Assembly: GCA_011947345.1 (NCBI GenBank)
Contig: JAAVTG010000581.1
Coordinates: 832,914 to 896,913, forward strand
DNA length: 64,000 nucleotides
DNA from: Phytophthora quininea
Lineage: Eukaryota; Oomycota; Peronosporomycetes; Peronosporales; Peronosporaceae
Direction: 5' to 3'
This document shows, one piece after another, positions 34,055 through 45,202 of this stretch. The translations under genes and the position numbers were made by a program. Under the pieces are notes generated by a model. That model worked only from the letters and a program-made list of their open reading frames with translations. It made no database searches and had not been told where the DNA came from. How positions within the stretch are numbered: the first letter of the stretch is position 1; the number at the start of each line of letters is the position of its first letter.

Positions 34055-34079
34055 TGCCGGATTAATTCGTCGTTGTCTG
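34055..34079 (-). repeat. Terminal inverted repeat, element 2, right
   Basis: Perfect complement of 32366-32390, with TA immediately outside at 34080-34081. Confidence 0.92.
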
Positions 34080-34081
34080 TA

Positions 34082-35197
34082 ATCGGCTTGGCTGAAAAAA
34101 CTCTATTTGTAGTCTATCCAAGGACAGAATAGAAATAGCTAGAGTTTATGAGAATCAGAAACAAACAACAATAGTAAGGAAACAGACTTATGCATAGCAG
34201 TCGAGAATCCGCCATTTCGCGTGACGCAGAACTTGCTGCTGCGTGGTTCGAATCGTCTACGGAATTTTGCACGCAAGACTCCGTCTCACCGAGAGCTGTT
34301 CGGGATCAAGGACCTTACTTCATATACCGAGTGCTCAGGAGGACCTGCAATGGTGGAAAACCTGTTGTTTGTCAAAACCAGAGTGACTTGACCGAAGAAT
34401 TTGCGTTGCGTGGCTTATATTTTGCTAATGACTGTATGCAGAAATATGACTTCTTAACTATGGAGACCATGGCGAAAATTCTTCGCAGTCTACGTCGTAC
34501 TCGCGAGTTGTTCGGATCACGGTGATGAACACATTGGGTGTTATAACATTAACGCCCTGCAGCTGTCGCTTCGTTCTACAGACCAAAATCTTATCAACCT
34601 GGTGAGGTTCAAGCGTGAGGTGTCGAGATCGACCATGTCTCTCTTCAAAAAGACGGTGGACTCTTAAGCGCTCGCGGCTTACCATCGTCGGCCTCAGTCC
34701 CACAAAATCTACCGCGCTGTAAGTTGTGTCAAGATCGACGGCATCTACGGGTTTATCAAAACTCGGATCACTATGGGAAGGAAAGGTCAAGAGCACTAAG
34801 GCTGCGCTGCGCAACTTCTGTGGTTTATCCGTAAAATATTCTAAGGCGGGAGGAACAAGCACGTAAAACTGTCTGAAGCTGATTGTTTTGGTAGGCTTTT
34901 TCAGTTTTTAACAATAAACAAATGTTCCTGCCACAATAGTTTTTATTCTATTTATTAATCGAAAACATGTGTTTTTACTCGTAATAGCTCTCTCATTTAT
35001 CAAATAATGGCTTTGTTAGCGACTTAGTGAAGATGTTTCGCTTGTGTTACAGTAAGTAAATATAAACTTCTTTCAGGGTACTTTCTCCTGTATGAGGAAC
35101 TATTTAATGCCGATGAGCTTGCTGCGCCCACGGAACTCAGGGTTGTTGCAGATTTTACTGTAACTTGTTTTTGTCTCCATGTTAGCTTGGTGCCTTG
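34082..35197. other. Gene-poor stretch between transposons
   Basis: Two opposing frames overlap here (34190-34525 plus, 111 residues; 34458-34862 minus, 134 residues). The minus frame has a somewhat protein-like composition, but no domain was recognised and neither is supported as a gene. Confidence 0.25.
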
Positions 35198-35461
35198 CTA
35201 GACAGTTTCTTTTGGCAGAAGTTTAATATACATGAGTTCTTGCATGCAATAGCATAGGGCAATGTACTCTGCTTCAGTGTAGAGAGAACGATTGTGTGAT
35301 GTCTGCCCGAGAACCAGGCAGGCGGCCACCTGACTGCCGGGCGAACAAAAGACTAACTGAAGCGGAAACTCCATCAAAGTGATATATATTTTTCTTATCA
35401 AGTACGAGGGGACCAGATCACAGCTGCGATTTGGATAGGCAGCGAGCCCCTTGCCAAACAA
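35198..35461 (-). pseudogene. Ty1/copia RNase H fragment
   Basis: The frame ends in SLYTEAEYIALCYCMQELMYIKLL, the highly conserved end of copia-type reverse transcriptase/RNase H (the S-TEAEYIAL motif). The preceding residues (GSQVAACLVLGQTSHNRS) are a decayed form of the usual block just upstream. No other part of the element is seen nearby, so it is an isolated relic, separate from the larger copia copy at 39980-44592. Confidence 0.7.
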
Positions 35462-36861
35462 CCAGCGCGATGACGATAAGATGCGAAGGAGAGCCGTCGT
35501 GGACGCAGTTCGAAGCTGAGCTCACTTCTTCTTTTGCCTCAGACCCCGAGCACGAGTTTAGAGTAGAGCATTAGCATGGAGGATAAAAGGAATATATTGT
35601 ATTGTATTGTCGGAAGAGTTCACTTTAACACTGAACCATCGCAGTTAAACCTGCCCGGTATTCGGGACTGGATCTCTTCCAGTCTCCATCTTTACGAGGC
35701 ACAATTACTCGATTCGTCATCGAGCACTCACAGAAAATGCTGAATCTGTTAGCAAATCGGCCTCTATCCATTTGTTTTGTTGGCCACCGAGCTGAAGCCT
35801 CTGGGAAATGCTTCGGAATATTTACAGAAGCGCAGTCGGCTTTGGCAAGTACTCGTATCAGCGTTTCTGGCGGGACGCCGAAGAGTTTGCAGGCGCCTTG
35901 TCTTGAATCTCAGCTGTATAAATGTTGAGTATGCACGCCAGGGCATTGTTCTTTGTCACAATCGGAAGTGGATAACCACGCGTGCCACGACTGGACTGGA
36001 CAATGTATTATAGAGATAATATCACCAACAAACAATCAAAATAGATCATTTGACCATGGTTTATTAGTAACTCCTATTTCACGGTGAAACAGGGATCATC
36101 TGGACTACACGGTTACGGTGACCACGCAATTAATCCTTGTTAGGCTGTGATTGCTCGCTTTCTCAGTATGAATTTTTTTAATTGCGTACGAATACCCCCA
36201 AACAGCTTCACTTCACCTCGCTTGCTATTGCCAGGCCTGGGGTCGTCCAAGCCCATTATGATCGGAGGGGTCGGATTGGAAGCAAATATATAAATGATCT
36301 CTGCTCGACGCTATGACTTTGTAGGGTAGTGCATATTTTTTTAGGTGCCCCCAACGCTATAAGATGGCTTCCTCACAGATGTAATATTGTTCCAAGAGAG
36401 GATTTTTAAAAGATTTTTATGATATTTTTAAATATTGTATTGGTAATAGTTATTACAAAAACTAAGTATGGTCGGATAGGTTCCAACACAATTGTTGCCA
36501 TACATACATATTAAAAAGTCAGCAAGAAAGCAATAAGCTGAGATCGATATGTATGTCATTGAGGTGGTATTGCTATTTACTGATTTATTATCCACGAGAA
36601 TATTGTGGATTTCACAGAAACTTGCATTTGGGGCGCCTGTTATCTTGCGCTAACCAGAGATGCCGAATATGGAATTTTTACTGACGAGAATGCTGTCAAG
36701 GAAATAAATAATGTCCTGAAGAAAGGAAGATGCAGCAGTAAGTAATTAGCGTCATGAAAGATCAATAATTACAATGAACTCTGCATAACCTACATGCTAA
36801 AACCGCAGTGTAATTAGCTTTCTTTCAGCACTTCATCAACTGTGCAATCGCCTCACAGCCG
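35462..36861. other. Gene-poor AT-rich stretch
   Basis: About 1.4 kb with short frames only and no recognisable domain. There is a small ATTGT repeat at 35598-35611. Nothing else could be supported. Confidence 0.3.
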
Positions 36862-38520
36862 TTAGTTCACGCGCAAAAACAAAATCTTCTCCAACGTGTA
36901 CGGCGTCGTTCGGTGACGCTCATGGCCGAATGTAATCCGAGCGAGGCTAAAATAGCGCTCAGCGATGTTGGAAGTTGGGGGAATTGTTTCCAGCAGCACA
37001 TACTTTTGCATTTTTGCGCCCGCTTCCACTTCCGCTGAAACTGTGTGACGAAAGATTCCTCTTCGCTCTCGTCCTTGCTCTCGTCGTCAGCTTTCTCGAA
37101 CGGCTGCAGCGCTGCTTGCTGGCTCCGGTTCGGTTCCGCCGTATTCACTGCTAAAACCTTGGCGCAGGCGCTCTCAAAGTCTGGAGAATGGACGATATTT
37201 GCCTGCGGCTCTACAGCAGTACCAAATAGTGTAAACCTTTATGAATAACCTATTAAAAGCATAAGAAATGAACATAAGTAAACGCGGAAAGACGGTTGCG
37301 GTTACACCTCAATTAAGCCATCCAGCCACATTCGCGCGTCGAGCATGGTGATACCATGCGCCTGGAGCGCCTTACTTACACTTTGCACGCGGCCAAGCTC
37401 CGCGAGCAGGCCACGGAGGTGCTTCACTATCCGCGCGCTGAGGAGGCGGTCGGCGATCTCGTCGTCTTCGACTGGGAGGGACTCGGCAATTGAAAGTAGT
37501 GCTCGGCCATTGCATACGTCGAGCCCCAGCGAGTGTCTTGTCGCAGAATAGGCTTTAGCGGAGTTTTGAACCTTTCACAGGAAATCATAATGTTAGCACA
37601 ATTTCTGAAGTAATCATGCCAACCGAGCTTACCGGAGGGCGGCAGCGTGGTTGAGCGACTTCATCTTTCTCATCAGCGCCTGGATTTCAGCAAGGCCGTC
37701 TTCGTAGCCACGTAGATACGCTTATACAGCTAAATTCAGCCGGTGATTCGCGCAGCCCACCAGCGAAATACCCAAGCGAGTTGCTAGCAGCCTGTTTACG
37801 GCAAAATTATCGGCGACAATAAGCAAACAATTCGCTACATCTTTACCGTAGTCTCTCTCTAGCATAGTTAACAGAAAGGACTGGTGTGTCCTGGCGCTAA
37901 GATCGTCATCCGTCTTATTGATGAGATGATCCATAGAAAGAGCGGAAATGTTTTGTTTCTCCCGCCTCCTAGTACACGAAGACCGCGAGAAAGTGCTCAG
38001 AGGCTTGCGACCAGCCGTCAATGATGAGTCCAAACTGGTCAGGCATCTCGTCCTTGATGTTATCCTCGATAGCTAACGTCACGCTCACCATAGCGGCATG
38101 CAGCGTCTCCACAGAAATCGGTGACAGCGAAGTATAGCTAAGTAGCACTTAAATAAACAAAAGCATGAAGCTCTTACCGCCAAGCTGCCGTATTTTCATA
38201 GAAGTTTAGCGGCAGGTTACTAGTCAGAATTCAGTCCACTCACTCGTACACGTCTCTGGCACGCTGACGAATCCACGCGTTGAGAGATCCTCTTCCGTCG
38301 TCTGCGTCGCGCATGATCTCCTGGTAATCCGTGTATTGAGTCCATACGTGTTGGACCAGGTTGCTGTAGTCGCCCATTCCAAGATTTGAAGGCTGCTGGA
38401 GATCCAGGAGCTGATCCAACTTAGTCTCTGCGGTCTCGCTGCACTGAAAGATGGACACTGGAGCTTCAGTATGCCTGTCTGGAATACCAAGAAACCAAGC
38501 TACCGCCACACTCAACATTA
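36862..38520 (-). pseudogene. hAT-family transposase, degraded
   Basis: Minus-strand pieces fit a hAT transposase. An N-terminal section lies at 38224-38518. The block [20 protein letters not shown] followed by [16 protein letters not shown] lies at 37722-37860. The dimerisation domain (SNIAERYFSLARITFGHERH, TPYTLEKILFLRVN) ends at a stop at 36862-36864. The last part is in a different frame from the long ORF shown by composition, and stops separate the pieces, so several frameshifts or introns are present. It is probably inactive. Terminal repeats and 8-bp target duplications were not identified. Confidence 0.65.
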
Positions 38521-38529
38521 GATGCAGGC

Positions 38530-39718
38530 ATGGACGCTCTTCTGGAAGCTGCGGGGGCTATGGAAGCGACTGCTGGTAGTGCAGGAATGGCTGCGGGGGC
38601 CGTGAAAATGGCTGCGGAGGCCACAGCGCTGTCAACAACCATTGTGACAAAGGCAGTGCGGCCTCGGAAGAAGCTCAGGCTTGTCGAGGCACTTGCAAGT
38701 GCCCTGGCTGAGGAAGAACAGCACGAGGTCATTATTCAGAGTGAAAGTGATGAATTCCCTCTGGATTGCGACATTCCGGTCAGTGACAGTCCGAATAGTG
38801 ATATCTCGAATAATGACCGTCCGAGTAGTGACATCGCGAACAGAGACCGCCCGAATAGTGGACCGGTGAACAGTGGCAGTCCGAATAGTGGCCCATTGAG
38901 CAGTGACCAGTCGAATAGTGGCAAGTTGTACTATCACATATACGACCGCTACTACGGCGACCAACGCCTGACTGTCAAAGAGGACTATGCCACCACTAAA
39001 CAGACGTGGCTAGTTGCTTGAATTATTGATAGGAAGCTCCATGCCAGCGGGTTTTTGTACCGAGTGCTTTGGATAGGCCCACGTCGCGGCGGTGGATGAT
39101 GATACTACCAACGGACTTGGGAACCTCGCCGAGTCATTCTGGAAGACAGTTTCGCTCAAGAAGTTGATCTTGTTGATCGATGGAAATTGTCACAGAAGCA
39201 GAAGTGTTTTGACGCCTTCTGTAAGAAGAACAAGTTTGGCAAGACCACCATTGGTGCTGACATCTCTGGGCTATGCTTGTTCCATGCGCCACAACAAGCG
39301 TCTGAGCTAGCGGGGCAACCGGATATCGTGACGTCCAAGGATATCGCCGACTTCGTGGCTGAGGAACTACACGTCCACCAGATCGATTTGACTGAAGGTA
39401 CTTCGTGGAAAGTGTTTCTAGTCTTCCTGCGTCGTCTACGGGACGCCAGAAGATATTTCGTTTTCAAGGCAATCTCTAAGGACATTTTGACAATCCCGGG
39501 ACGTCGGGGGCGCGCGTGCTTGGCGAAGTGGATCTTCGAGACGGGATCCATCTTTGTGCTGCCTATAACCACCAGTTTGTTGGGCATGCGTTTGTGCTAC
39601 AGGTCCAGGGAAACCAGCGTCTTATCTCGACGGTGACGACGGCAAACCAGTCTTGTCAGCAGACTGGATCAACTACATTGCCTTTATTCGGCCTTTCGTC
39701 GTCTTCAGGAAGAAGTAG
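38530..39718 (+). pseudogene. Chromodomain plus cysteine-protease-like ORF of a retroelement
   Basis: One frame runs from 38530, past in-frame stops at 39019 and 39097-39102, to about 39480, then a one-base shift leads to the end near 39718. In order it shows an Ala-rich start, a pentapeptide repeat (38792-38926), a chromodomain-like unit (IIDRKLHASGFLYRVLWIG, then TWEPRRVI near 39113) and a region with GLCLFHA and later NHQFVGHAFVLQVQGN. The Cys and His in these last motifs fit a papain/OTU-like cysteine protease. I recall similar chromodomain-protease tails in oomycete retroelement proteins, but this is not certain. An A-rich tract follows about 150 bp downstream on the same strand. Confidence 0.45.
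38792..38926 (+). repeat. 15-bp tandem repeat, nine units
   Basis: CGAATAGTG-type starts recur exactly every 15 bp (38792, 38807, 38822, 38837, 38852, 38867, 38882, 38897, 38912). In frame this encodes a degenerate pentapeptide rich in Asn-Ser and Pro, inside the chromodomain/protease ORF. Confidence 0.85.
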
Positions 39719-39870
39719 ATGATGGGCATCGGTAAGGATTTCAGCGGGTTTGCCTTATCGATAATAAACTTACCCAGCAAAGTTGTGTTTGTGCATGGTA
39801 TTTACTTCGTTTGCCTTTGTATTCGGTACTAGACCTGGGAAACCTCGGCGAGGAGAAAACCTTGGTGCGA

Positions 39871-39938
39871 AGAAAAGATAAAAAAAAGGGAAAAAGACCC
39901 CCAAAAAAAAAAACAAAAAACAAAAAAAAAAAAAAAAA
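39871..39938 (+). repeat. A-rich tract
   Basis: Sixty-eight bases, mostly A with scattered G and C, ending in a run of 17 A. It may be a degenerate poly(A) tail of a retroposed copy ending upstream, or simple low-complexity DNA. Confidence 0.6.
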
Positions 39939-39979
39939 CGCTGTAGGCAAGCTTCATGCATTAGTATTATTTTCGTACA

Positions 39980-42900
39980 CTAGACGGAATGGCCTGATAG
40001 ATCATCGTGGGATGTTATCCTGAGTTTGGCCCTTAGTTGTCTAAACTGGTGCTTGTCTAAAGCTTTTGTAAATATATCTGCGACAATATCTTTGGTGTTG
40101 CAGTATGCGACGGTGGATTCGTGTCGCTCTACTTTTCTTGTACGAAACAGTATCGCACGTGAATATGCTTTGACCGTCCGTGGAGTTCGGAATTGTAGCA
40201 AATTTTGATGCAGCTCTGATTGTCCTCATGAATGAGGTTTGCTTTTGTGGTAGTAAATCCTAGTTCTGCCAATAGCAGTTTGAGGAAGATCATCTCCTGC
40301 ATACAATGACACAGAGCAATCTACTCCGCCTCCGTTGTCGAGAGAACAACTGTATGGTGTTTACGTGACAGCCATGAAATTGGACTGCTGCCGAGCATCG
40401 TCACGTAGCCACCTACTGAGCGTCTCGTATCGGGGCAGTTGGCGTAGTCTGAGTCGCTATACGCTATAAAGATGTCTGCTAGTTTTTGTTGTGTGACTTC
40501 TAGCGAGCCACCTAGGAGGAGACCATAGGATTTCGTTCCGGATAGATACTTCAGACCTCGAATCACTGCTTTCCAGTCCTCCATTCCAGGGTTGGCTAAG
40601 AATTGGCTGCCCTCGCGCATGTAGAATGCCGTGTCAGGGCGAAAGCCTACCATTAGGTACATGACACTGCCCACGGCTTCACGATACGGAATATCTTTCA
40701 TCTCATCGTTCTCTTCTTCGCTTTGAGGTTGACTGCTCACAGAGAGTTTTGTATTTCGTTCTGCTGGTGTTGCTATCGGATATGGAATGTATTTGCTGAA
40801 GCGGTCAATGACCTTGGTAGCGTATTTGTGTTGGCGGATGAATATCGTTCGGTTTTTACGGTCACGTTGAATGGACCAGCCGAGTAAGTTAGTCACCTCC
40901 CTTAATCTGTCAAGGAGAATCACTCTTTCAGGGCGGATTTTAGCTCATGCACGAGAGCTGGTGTGGGCGCAATGACGAGTAAATCGTCGACATATACTGC
41001 AATGTAACAGGTTACGTCGTCGACAGTACGTCGAAATACACCGATCTTTGATAAGGTTTTGAAACCCGAGACTCTCGAGGAAGGCGAACGGGGTTTGTAC
41101 CAGACACGGGGAGCTTGCTTCAACCCGTACAGACTCTTTAGTAGTTTGCACACTAAAGTGCTCTTTGCCCGGGATTTTGAACCATTCCGGTTGAGCCAAT
41201 TGGATTTCCTCCTCAAGAAAACCATTTAGGAAAGCCGTCTTCACATCCATTTGATGGATTTTAAGATCGAGTAAAGCGGCAATCGTGAGAAGGAGTCTGA
41301 GTACCTCCATCCTCATAACAGGGAAAAGACTTCACTGTAGTCAATGCCATATTTTGTAGGAATCCTTTAATCACGAGACGCGCTTTGAAGCGGTCAATCT
41401 TTCTTGTTTCGGTGTATTTAACGACAAAGACCCAACGGTCTGATAGTACCTTCTGCCCTTTTGGGGTGGAACCAATATCCAAGTTTTGTTGTCCATTAAG
41501 GATCTGTATTCAGAGCGAGCTGCTTTGTGCCACTGATTAGCTTGAGAGGATCGCATTGCCTCTCGGTACGTAGTGGGTTCAGTCACAAACCGAATTGCTA
41601 GTAATGTGTACAATAGGTGTTTGCGTTGCTCCTATTCTTTCAAATCTTCCTCAGCTGAGAGGGTTACTTCTGCGTCACCGCCAGAGCGGCAAGGTATTTT
41701 AGGTGCAGGAGTCTGCGGAGGAAGTTCTGTCTCCGCTCGAAACGAGTAGTGCGTTCGTTTGGGAGCCTCCTGAGTGGAGGTAGCGTGGGTGTAGGAGCAG
41801 GAGGCAATGTCGTCGCGGGTGCAGATGGAGCCGTTGATTTCTGCTATTGTGCGGGCTGGGCTGAGTCAGATGTGTCAGTCACGCCCGCTAGTTGAGGGAA
41901 TTCATCCTCCTTGAATACAACATCACGGCTGTAGATAATGGTGTGTGTGTTGATGTCCATCAAGCGATACCCTTTCTTATGATCCGGGATGCCGAGGTAC
42001 ATGCACAGTCGTGCTCGAGTGTCGAGTTTACCACGATACTGTTCTGTGATGTGGACGTATGCACTGCATCCAAAGACTTTGATGTATTACATGGACGGTA
42101 TACGATTATACCACAGCTCGTATGGTGTCCAATCATTTGTTGTGGAACTCGGAGCCATATTGATTAGTGTGGTTGCATGGCTCACACATTTAGCCCAGAG
42201 TTGTTTGGAAAGCTTGCCATCAAGGAGCAGTGTTCGAACTCTCTCCATGATTGTCCGCATCCGCCGTTCAGCTACTCCGTTCTGTTGAGGAGTGTAGGCG
42301 TTCATGAATCGAGCATGAGTCCAGTACTTTTTGAAGATCACTCGGCCCAGTTTTCGTATTCTTTTGCATTGCCGGGATGTAAGACTTGAATGTCACAGTC
42401 GGGGATTGCATTTGGGCACTCCAGAGTGTCAACATCATACCTAAAGATGTTTAGGGCTTTCTTACGGAAGTTTTCGTAGCATTCGTATAGCTCGCTCCGA
42501 GCTATGTGAACATGAATCGAGAGTAATCATCGATAAAGATCAGGAAGTAGAAACAGCCAGTTAGGCTAGGCACAGAGAGAGGACCACAGATATCGGTATG
42601 TACTTTTTCAATGGAGATTTGGCACGTTCAACAACAATATTAGAGTAAAAGGGTGAGCGGTGTGACTTCGCTAACGTGCATGCAGTGCAGAAGAACTGCT
42701 CAGACGGCTTTACAGGCGTAGCATCGTCGAGGCCATGGATGGCTCCGCTCCTAGATAAGTCATGCATGACGCGAACATTAGGATGACCAAGACGTTTGTG
42801 CAAAAGCAGGAATGATCGTTGCGTACCAGAGGCAATGAGAGCCGTAGGGAATCCCACAGGGTGAGCATGGAACTGGTACAGATCCGTAGTCATCACCATT

Positions 42901-43706
42901 GACACCTTGATCTCAAAGTGTTGGTCCGTTTGCATAGCGCAGATCTTGCGTTCGAAGTTGAAGCGACAGTCGTGCTTCACAGCGGCCAGAACCGATAGTA
43001 GGTTGAAGTGCAGCAGGGACGCGTACAGGACACCGTGAAGGATAAGCGTCTTCATATTTCCTTTCGAGTCGGTCACATCCAGCTCGACACGATCAATGCC
43101 TTCGATGGGGATTTGGTTGTTCCCACTAACGGTGATGGACCCTCCACTCCTGGATATCTCCGAGAACCACAAGGATTCGTGAGTCACATGACACGTACGT
43201 CCAGAGTCGATCGTCCAAGCCGTATCCATCGATGTGTTGACCTGGGCAGCAAGGCTCACGGGAAGGTTCACAGTGGAGACCACCGCAATGAGGCCGATAT
43301 CACGGCGCTCTTGACGATAAACCTTGCGGGATCCAGACATGTCTTCATCGTTGTCAGCATCGCTGTCCTCATGGCGGTCGTTGCGTCGCTCTCGACCAGA
43401 GTGCTGGTGATTGGAGGTGCGGCCCTTGTAACGGCCAGTGGAGTTGTCCGCATCACAACTGTTGTGGCGGTTGGGGTTGCGGGGTTTGGAGCCGTTTCGG
43501 TACTGGTGCTCGCGCTTGGAGAGACCCTTGACCATGAAGTTCGCTGGCAGAACTGTGCCATCTTTCACTCGGCCATCGCGCAGGTCCTTCTGCAATCCAC
43601 GGCACTGACAAATATTGTGGCGCGGTCGATCGCAATACGAGCAATGGTTGCTGGCGTAGGGTTTTTGATGGCGGGAGAGGGGGGCGCAGACACCACCAGA
43701 GCACAC
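39980..43706 (-). pseudogene. copia gag-end/pol: protease, integrase, RT, RNase H
   Basis: It begins with a zinc knuckle (CSYCDRPRHNICQC near 43640), then the aspartic protease (AWTIDSGRTCHVTHES near 43210) and the pre-integrase block (HKRLGHPNVRVMHDLS near 42790). Integrase follows (NAYTPQQNGVAERRMRTIME near 42290), then reverse transcriptase (HQMDVKTAFLNGFLEEE near 41240; CYIAVYVDDLLVIAP near 41000). RNase H follows (YSDSDYANCPDTRRSVGGY near 40450) and the tail ends ADIFTKALDKHQF near 40070. In the S-TEAEYIAL motif the Tyr codon reads TAG (about 40321), an in-frame stop. The reading frame also changes at several other places (around 40920, 41300, 42400), so the copy cannot make a full polyprotein. 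Confidence 0.85.
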
Positions 43707-43836
43707 TCACTTGACGTTGTAGTCGTTTCGGGGTCCCCTTTGACAAGGTGTAACGCTCTTGAGCTTGCATGTCACGAACCTTCCCTTCAACGCTCAACTT
43801 AAGGTTTTCATATGGGATGTATTTCCGCTGACCCTT

Positions 43837-44592
43837 TCAAATACGGAGGTCATTCTTCCAGGACTTGGGCATGGAGTGGAACACGTACAAGGACTTCTGC
43901 GCCTCCGTCATCACCGATTCGGTGACTTCACACGCGGCTCGCATCGCATTTTCGAGTTTCAGGAAGAAGGCGTTGAGGTCGGAGCCCTCCTCGTACTTGA
44001 GTTCCATGATGAAGTGCAGGATAAAGTAGGGGTCGCCATGAACAGCGGCGCCCTCGAACTTGTTGCAGATGGACTTGAAGATCTCGTAGGGTGTAGTGAG
44101 ATGTTTGACAAGGCGGACATGGGTGTTGTCCATTGTCTTCATCAGGAAAGCCTTCGTCTTGGTCTCCTGACTACGTCATTCGCGGTGGCTGAGAGAGGTG
44201 GGTTTCTTCACTTCACGCTTACGTTGACTGCACTTGAAGGGGCGGATGACCGGCAAGTTCTTGCGCTTGACCGAAGTGTCCAAGACGACAAATTCTTCGT
44301 CCGAGTCGTCCTTAGGGCGGAGATCGTCGTCGCTATCTTCATAGTCGCCAGCATCAGACTCGTGCTCGGCACTCTCTGCCGGTTTGGACTTTGGCGAGTC
44401 TTCGGTGTCGGACATGGAGCTCTCACTGCTGTCATCTTCATCCTTGGAAACACCATCGTAGTCTGGCTTGTTGACGTAGCCGAGAAGGTGCTTGCAGTCG
44501 AGGGCTGCGCATAAACGAGCTTTCCACACGTCGAAGTTTTCAGCACCGATGAGATGTGGGAAGTCGTCGCTGGAGGCTTGGCTTTGGCTCAT
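43837..44592 (-). pseudogene. copia gag
   Basis: Starts MSQSQASSDDFPHLIGAENF at 44592, with the DVWKARLCAALDCKHL block typical of copia gag. A long acidic insert follows (44290-44450), and then a gag core (TPYEIFKSICNKFEG, HFIMELKYEEGSDLNAFFLK) in another frame at 43837-44142. The acidic insert is unusual for this family. A frame change lies near 44160. Confidence 0.75.
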
Positions 44593-45202
44593 GACCTATG
44601 ACGGGCAGTGTGCGTAATAGAGAAGAGGAAGTAGTTGTAGTTGACGGGAAAACCGGAAGTGATTGATTAGGAAGGAGAGCACGACAAAAGTGCTCCCTGA
44701 GGAACGACTGGTAGCGCTGTAGTTAAATAGAAGTTTGCTATGCTATAGTAAACTTAAGCGTTATCGCTTATGCCGGGTTTATCGGCATTTGGGGGAACAG
44801 ATGCTTACTTTCACAATCCGAAGCGTTCTGTTCGCTTGTACAGATAAAGTTGGCAACTCTGGCATTGGAGTATTGCTGTACTGTCAGGACAGAAGTTGGC
44901 GAATGAACTCTGAGAGAACACAGCAAAACGAAAGCTCCGAAGGATAGCCAAAGAATGGAAGGCTGTCGTCAGCCGAGAAATAAGTAACTTGAGAAATGTG
45001 TCTAAATTATTTAGCAGTCCTCACTTTTTACGAAGCAAATAATTTTACCAGGACTATTTTAATTGTATTCCCGTCAATGCATTTTTCGGCAGAACTCACC
45101 ACAAAGGGGGTCCAAGATGTAGTAGCGTCACATGAAATTTTATGCGAAGATTTTCGGAGTTGCAGATGAAAAGGCGCCGTTTGCCGATCCACAAGTTCCA
45201 AA
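44593..45202. other. Intergenic region
   Basis: Expected to contain the 5' long terminal repeat of the copia element and the promoter of the WW-LRR gene. No repeat matching the other flank was found and no gene was seen. Confidence 0.35.

Larger units (their letters stand above)
32366..34079 (-). mobile_element. Pogo/Tigger-like DNA transposon 2
   Basis: Bounded by perfect 25-bp inverted repeats (32366-32390 and 34055-34079; outermost bases CAGACAACGACGAATTAATC), each flanked by TA (32364-32365 and 34080-34081). The length is 1,714 bp. The GACAACGAC core is shared with the ends of element 1, but the rest of the repeat differs, so the two elements belong to related yet distinct families. The perfect ends imply recent insertion. 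Confidence 0.92.
39980..44592 (-). mobile_element. Ty1/copia retrotransposon, decayed
   Basis: On the minus strand from 44592 to 39980 lie all copia domains in the right order: gag, zinc knuckle, protease, GAG-pre-integrase, integrase, reverse transcriptase, RNase H. Many frame changes and stops are present. No long terminal repeats, primer-binding site or polypurine tract could be matched in the flanks (44593-45200 and 39720-39979), so the ends may be lost or too diverged. Confidence 0.85.

Noticed and set aside
34244..34253. GGTTCGAATC, a perfect tRNA B-box sequence
   Set aside because: No A-box, acceptor stem or anticodon arm can be folded around it, so it is not a tRNA gene.
43008..44514. 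Plus-strand frames of about 250 residues
   Set aside because: Antisense to the copia gag and protease, which carry the recognisable motifs.
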